DNA from: Sisyra terminalis
Lineage: Eukaryota > Arthropoda > Insecta > Neuroptera > Sisyridae
Assembly: GCA_958496175.1 (NCBI GenBank)
Contig: OY292276.1
Location: 36,414,449 to 36,478,448 of the forward strand
Direction: 5' to 3'
Length of the DNA stretch: 64,000 bases
Positions 61,795-64,000 of this stretch are shown piece by piece (positions within the stretch are counted from its first letter, which is position 1; each line of letters starts with the position of its first letter). Under the pieces are notes generated by a model, which was not told the DNA's origin, did not search any database, and saw only the letters and a list, made by a program, of their open reading frames with translations. The translations under genes and the position numbers were made by a program.

Positions 61795-62316
61795 ATGGGT
61801 GATCCAGAATTAGAAGCCTTGAGGGCACAGCGTTTAGCTCAACTCCAATCGCAATATAAGGTTTTTAATATAATTCAAATATAAGAATGAGGTTATAATA
61901 AATGCATTGTATTTCTAAATCTTTTTTTCTCACAGGGAGGAAATACTCAAAATAATGCTAAAAGTCAGGAAGAACAAGAACGTGCTCAACAAGATGCTAA
62001 ACATTCAATACTTTCTCAAATTCTTGACCAATCAGCCCGAGCTCGATGTAAGAACTATTTTCGCTTCATTTTCCACTTGAAATTACCATTATGAATTTTA
62101 GTGAACACATTAATGCTCGGAAAACCAGAAAAAGGACGCATGGTTGAAAATTTGTTACTAAATATGGCGAGAACGGGGCAAGTTGGGGCCAAAATTAGTG
62201 AGAATGAGTTAATAGGATTATTAGAAAATGTAAATCAACAACTTGGGACAACTACTACGAAAGTTAAATTTGATCGCCGGCGGGCTGCTCTCGATTCGGA
62301 CGAAGATGATTTATAA
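61795..62316 (+). CDS. Pdcd5: PDCD5 (programmed cell death protein 5)
   Basis: Three exons join in frame: 61795-61860, 61936-62047 and 62102-62316. They give 130 residues, near the human 125. PDCD5 is a small helical nuclear/cytosolic protein. In mammals it binds the CCT chaperonin and TIP60 and promotes apoptosis. Diagnostic segments are MGDPELEALRAQRLAQLQ at the start, ILDQSARARL (55-64), a KPEK motif, VKFDRRRA and the acidic end DSDEDDL. The first donor is unusual (AAG|GTTTTT), but the product aligns across it. The gene converges with TMX3, with 622 bp between stop codons. Confidence 0.93.
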
Positions 62317-62938
62317 TCTATTTGCTTTTCATAACATTTTGGACTTATACGCTTTCATTAACATAATGCATTCACAGATACTCGTTGTTCATTTCACATG
62401 ATAATTGATTAAAATAATTTGCCTCTTTTAAAACTATTTTTATTCCAATTACATCAACATTTTTACATTTTGTCACGAATAAAAACAAATATTTATACAC
62501 AAACGAGTAATTAAATAAATAAAAATAAATTAACTATTCTAAATAACTTTTTTTTAATTCTTAAGATATATTAAATTTTATAATTTATAAAAAGACTCAA
62601 GTATTCTTTAAAATACTCTCCAAGTGCGCCGATGAAATCTAAAACATTACGTCGAAACTTAATGAAAAACATAACATGATTTTTGTTATTCTGATGTTTT
62701 GAAATTATTAATTCCTCCGCTAAGTGATACCCTCAAAATGGTTTTAATGTATTTAAAAATCAAATTAGGATTTTTTTTCATACAGTTGTTGACTGACAAG
62801 CACTGGTGTAAGGGATTTGTAAATAGAAATAAATACACATTTACGATAATAATTCGGTATAAAAAACAATAGTTTTTCACAAGAATGTTTTCATACCTTG
62901 ATATTGTATAAAAAAAGAATATAAACGTCCTATTTAGT
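62317..62938. other. Convergent 3' UTR space of PDCD5 and TMX3
   Basis: A plus-strand AATAAA at 62478-62483 probably serves PDCD5. TTTATT sequences near 62437 may be the minus-strand signal for TMX3. No gene is seen here. Confidence 0.5.
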
Positions 62939-63653
62939 TTATTCTTTTTTCTCATGGTCATCTGTAAAAAAAAGATGAAAATAATAATTTAATAACAATT
63001 AATAAATAATGTTAATATACCGTCTTCTTCTTCGGCGTCTAAGATATCCGCACAACAAGTCGAATAAATGATCAAAGACAAAAATCCAAATGGTAGCCCA
63101 AAAATAACGACTAGTAATACAGGATTTCCATTCCACATATCGGCCAATTTTGCTCGTGTTTCAAAATAAGAACGATAAACCCGCACCCAAAACGTGTCAC
63201 CCCCATAAACAGGAGCTGAGTTATTATATATTTGTTCTAAAAACACATCGATTGATTCGACAGTCATTTGCGTAGGATCATCTTCAGGTATATGATGGTG
63301 GTAGGTTGATGTGTTTAAAACAATTAACGACGGTAAAGGTAAAGACATCATCGCAATTGAATTGGCTAATTCTGGTGTTCCTACCCATCCAAATTGGAAA
63401 TGCTTGTGGTATTTATCGCGCTTCTTTCGTATTACTGATTCAATCATATCTTTAAATTCAGACATTTCTGGAGAAATTTCGTTGATTTTATTTTCCTCAA
63501 CGACAACAAGAACCAAATACTTTTGTGTTAATAAATATTCATTTATATTGAAGCGTGTTATTTTTGGGAATGTTTCGAAACGTTCTTGATTGATCCATTT
63601 ATGAAGGGTAGCATTTAAATGATCGGCATCTAGTTGTGTGTGTCCTGCTTCCA
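62939..63653 (-). CDS. Tmx3: TMX3-type thioredoxin-related transmembrane protein, 3' exons (partial)
   Basis: Two exons are secure: 63021-63653, opening after TTGATTCCAG, and the last exon, 62939-62961, after TTTTTTACAG. They encode the C-terminal ~220 residues of a TMX3-like protein disulfide isomerase. TMX3 is an ER membrane oxidoreductase that aids disulfide formation. Family signatures are HKWINQERF, a non-catalytic thioredoxin-like domain with FHFGW-like FQFGWVG, PSLIVLNTS, and one transmembrane helix (NPVLLVVIFGLPFGFLSLIIY). A short acidic tail ends HEKKE, recalling the lysine-rich ER tail of the family, though not a textbook KKxx. The catalytic CxxC domain must lie upstream, beyond the window's right edge. 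The ~59-bp last intron has donor G|GTATAT. Confidence 0.85.
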
Positions 63654-63681
63654 CTGGAATCAAATAATAAAACAAACTTAC

Positions 63682-63829
63682 TTTCATAGTCAACATCTTT
63701 CATGTTTATATTAAATGCGCTATCTGCAATACTTGAACTATTGAGCAACAGGTATTGAAAGCTTGACATACTTAATTCTGGAATTAACTTAATATTTTTT
63801 AGACTTGGAATGATATAATAAAATGAGAT
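63682..63829 (-). CDS. Candidate upstream TMX3 exon
   Basis: An open 49-codon segment (YYIIPSLKNIKLIPELSMSS … NINMKDVDYE) follows a CTTAG acceptor-like site. It ends at GAAA|GTAAGT and continues in frame into the next exon as …DYE-MEAGHTQ. The intervening segment 63654-63681 has GT-AG ends but is only 28 bp, far shorter than every other intron here. Similarity to TMX3 is not obvious, so this may instead be intron. Confidence 0.3.
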
Positions 63830-64000
63830 CTAAGCTTCATAAAATAAAACCAATTTTTGGCAAGACTACAATATTTTTAGCACTACAATTGGACGACGGG
63901 TTCTTATAGATCTCGGCGAAATAAAACTGAAATGAAGAATAAAATTTTTCTATAGCTCGCGTAGTTTACGAAATATCGATACTTAAAAATTGATTTTTTT

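Noticed and set aside
1..64000. CRISPR arrays, operons, bacterial promoters
   Set aside because: No direct-repeat/spacer arrays; genes are spliced and eukaryotic.

Overview
The window looks like nuclear DNA of an AT-rich insect, possibly a dipteran. The evidence is spliced metazoan genes with short GT-AG introns, single-copy animal genes (TRPML, AUP1, PDCD5, TMX3, a K2P channel), and insect-type mobile elements: a P-superfamily transposon, Penelope-like elements, a Jockey-like fragment, tRNA-derived SINEs and foldback MITEs. The species call is inference; base composition and gene structure are read directly.

Layout. 1-13.6 kb is gene-poor and AT-rich. It holds three copies of one dispersed repeat, a complete-looking hammerhead ribozyme on the minus strand (3669-3717), a SINE split by a MITE, and a TA/ATA microsatellite. 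13.6-23.7 kb is a four-exon two-pore potassium channel gene (+). Its 7.3-kb first intron carries a Jockey ORF1 relic, a Penelope-like fragment with inverted arms, and nested foldback elements. 24-28 kb is intergenic, with a SINE and a strong foldback element. 28.4-29.2 kb is an unrecognised three-exon gene (+). 34.8-36.6 kb is an intron-free TRPML (mucolipin) ORF (-).

37.5-47.9 kb has no convincing gene. It shows a striking strand bias (many C and T, few G on +), into which a foldback element and a near-perfect 42-bp-arm hairpin are set. 49,530-57,776 is an apparently complete P-superfamily transposon: terminal inverted repeats, a perfect 8-bp target duplication ATATGGAC, a THAP DNA-binding exon and a long transposase exon. 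It has one in-frame stop and a very unusual internal 415-bp inverted duplication that includes the promoter.

58.2-64 kb is a dense housekeeping cluster: AUP1 (+), PDCD5 (+) and the 3' part of TMX3 (-). AUP1 and TMX3 are both ER membrane proteins of the protein-quality-control machinery. PDCD5 and TMX3 are convergent. TRPML and the K2P channel are unrelated membrane channels, and I see no operon-like logic linking them.

The most interesting items are the rearranged P element with duplicated inverted promoter arms, the hammerhead ribozymes, the K2P subunit with a degenerate second pore, the 10-kb strand-asymmetric tract and the unrecognised spliced gene.
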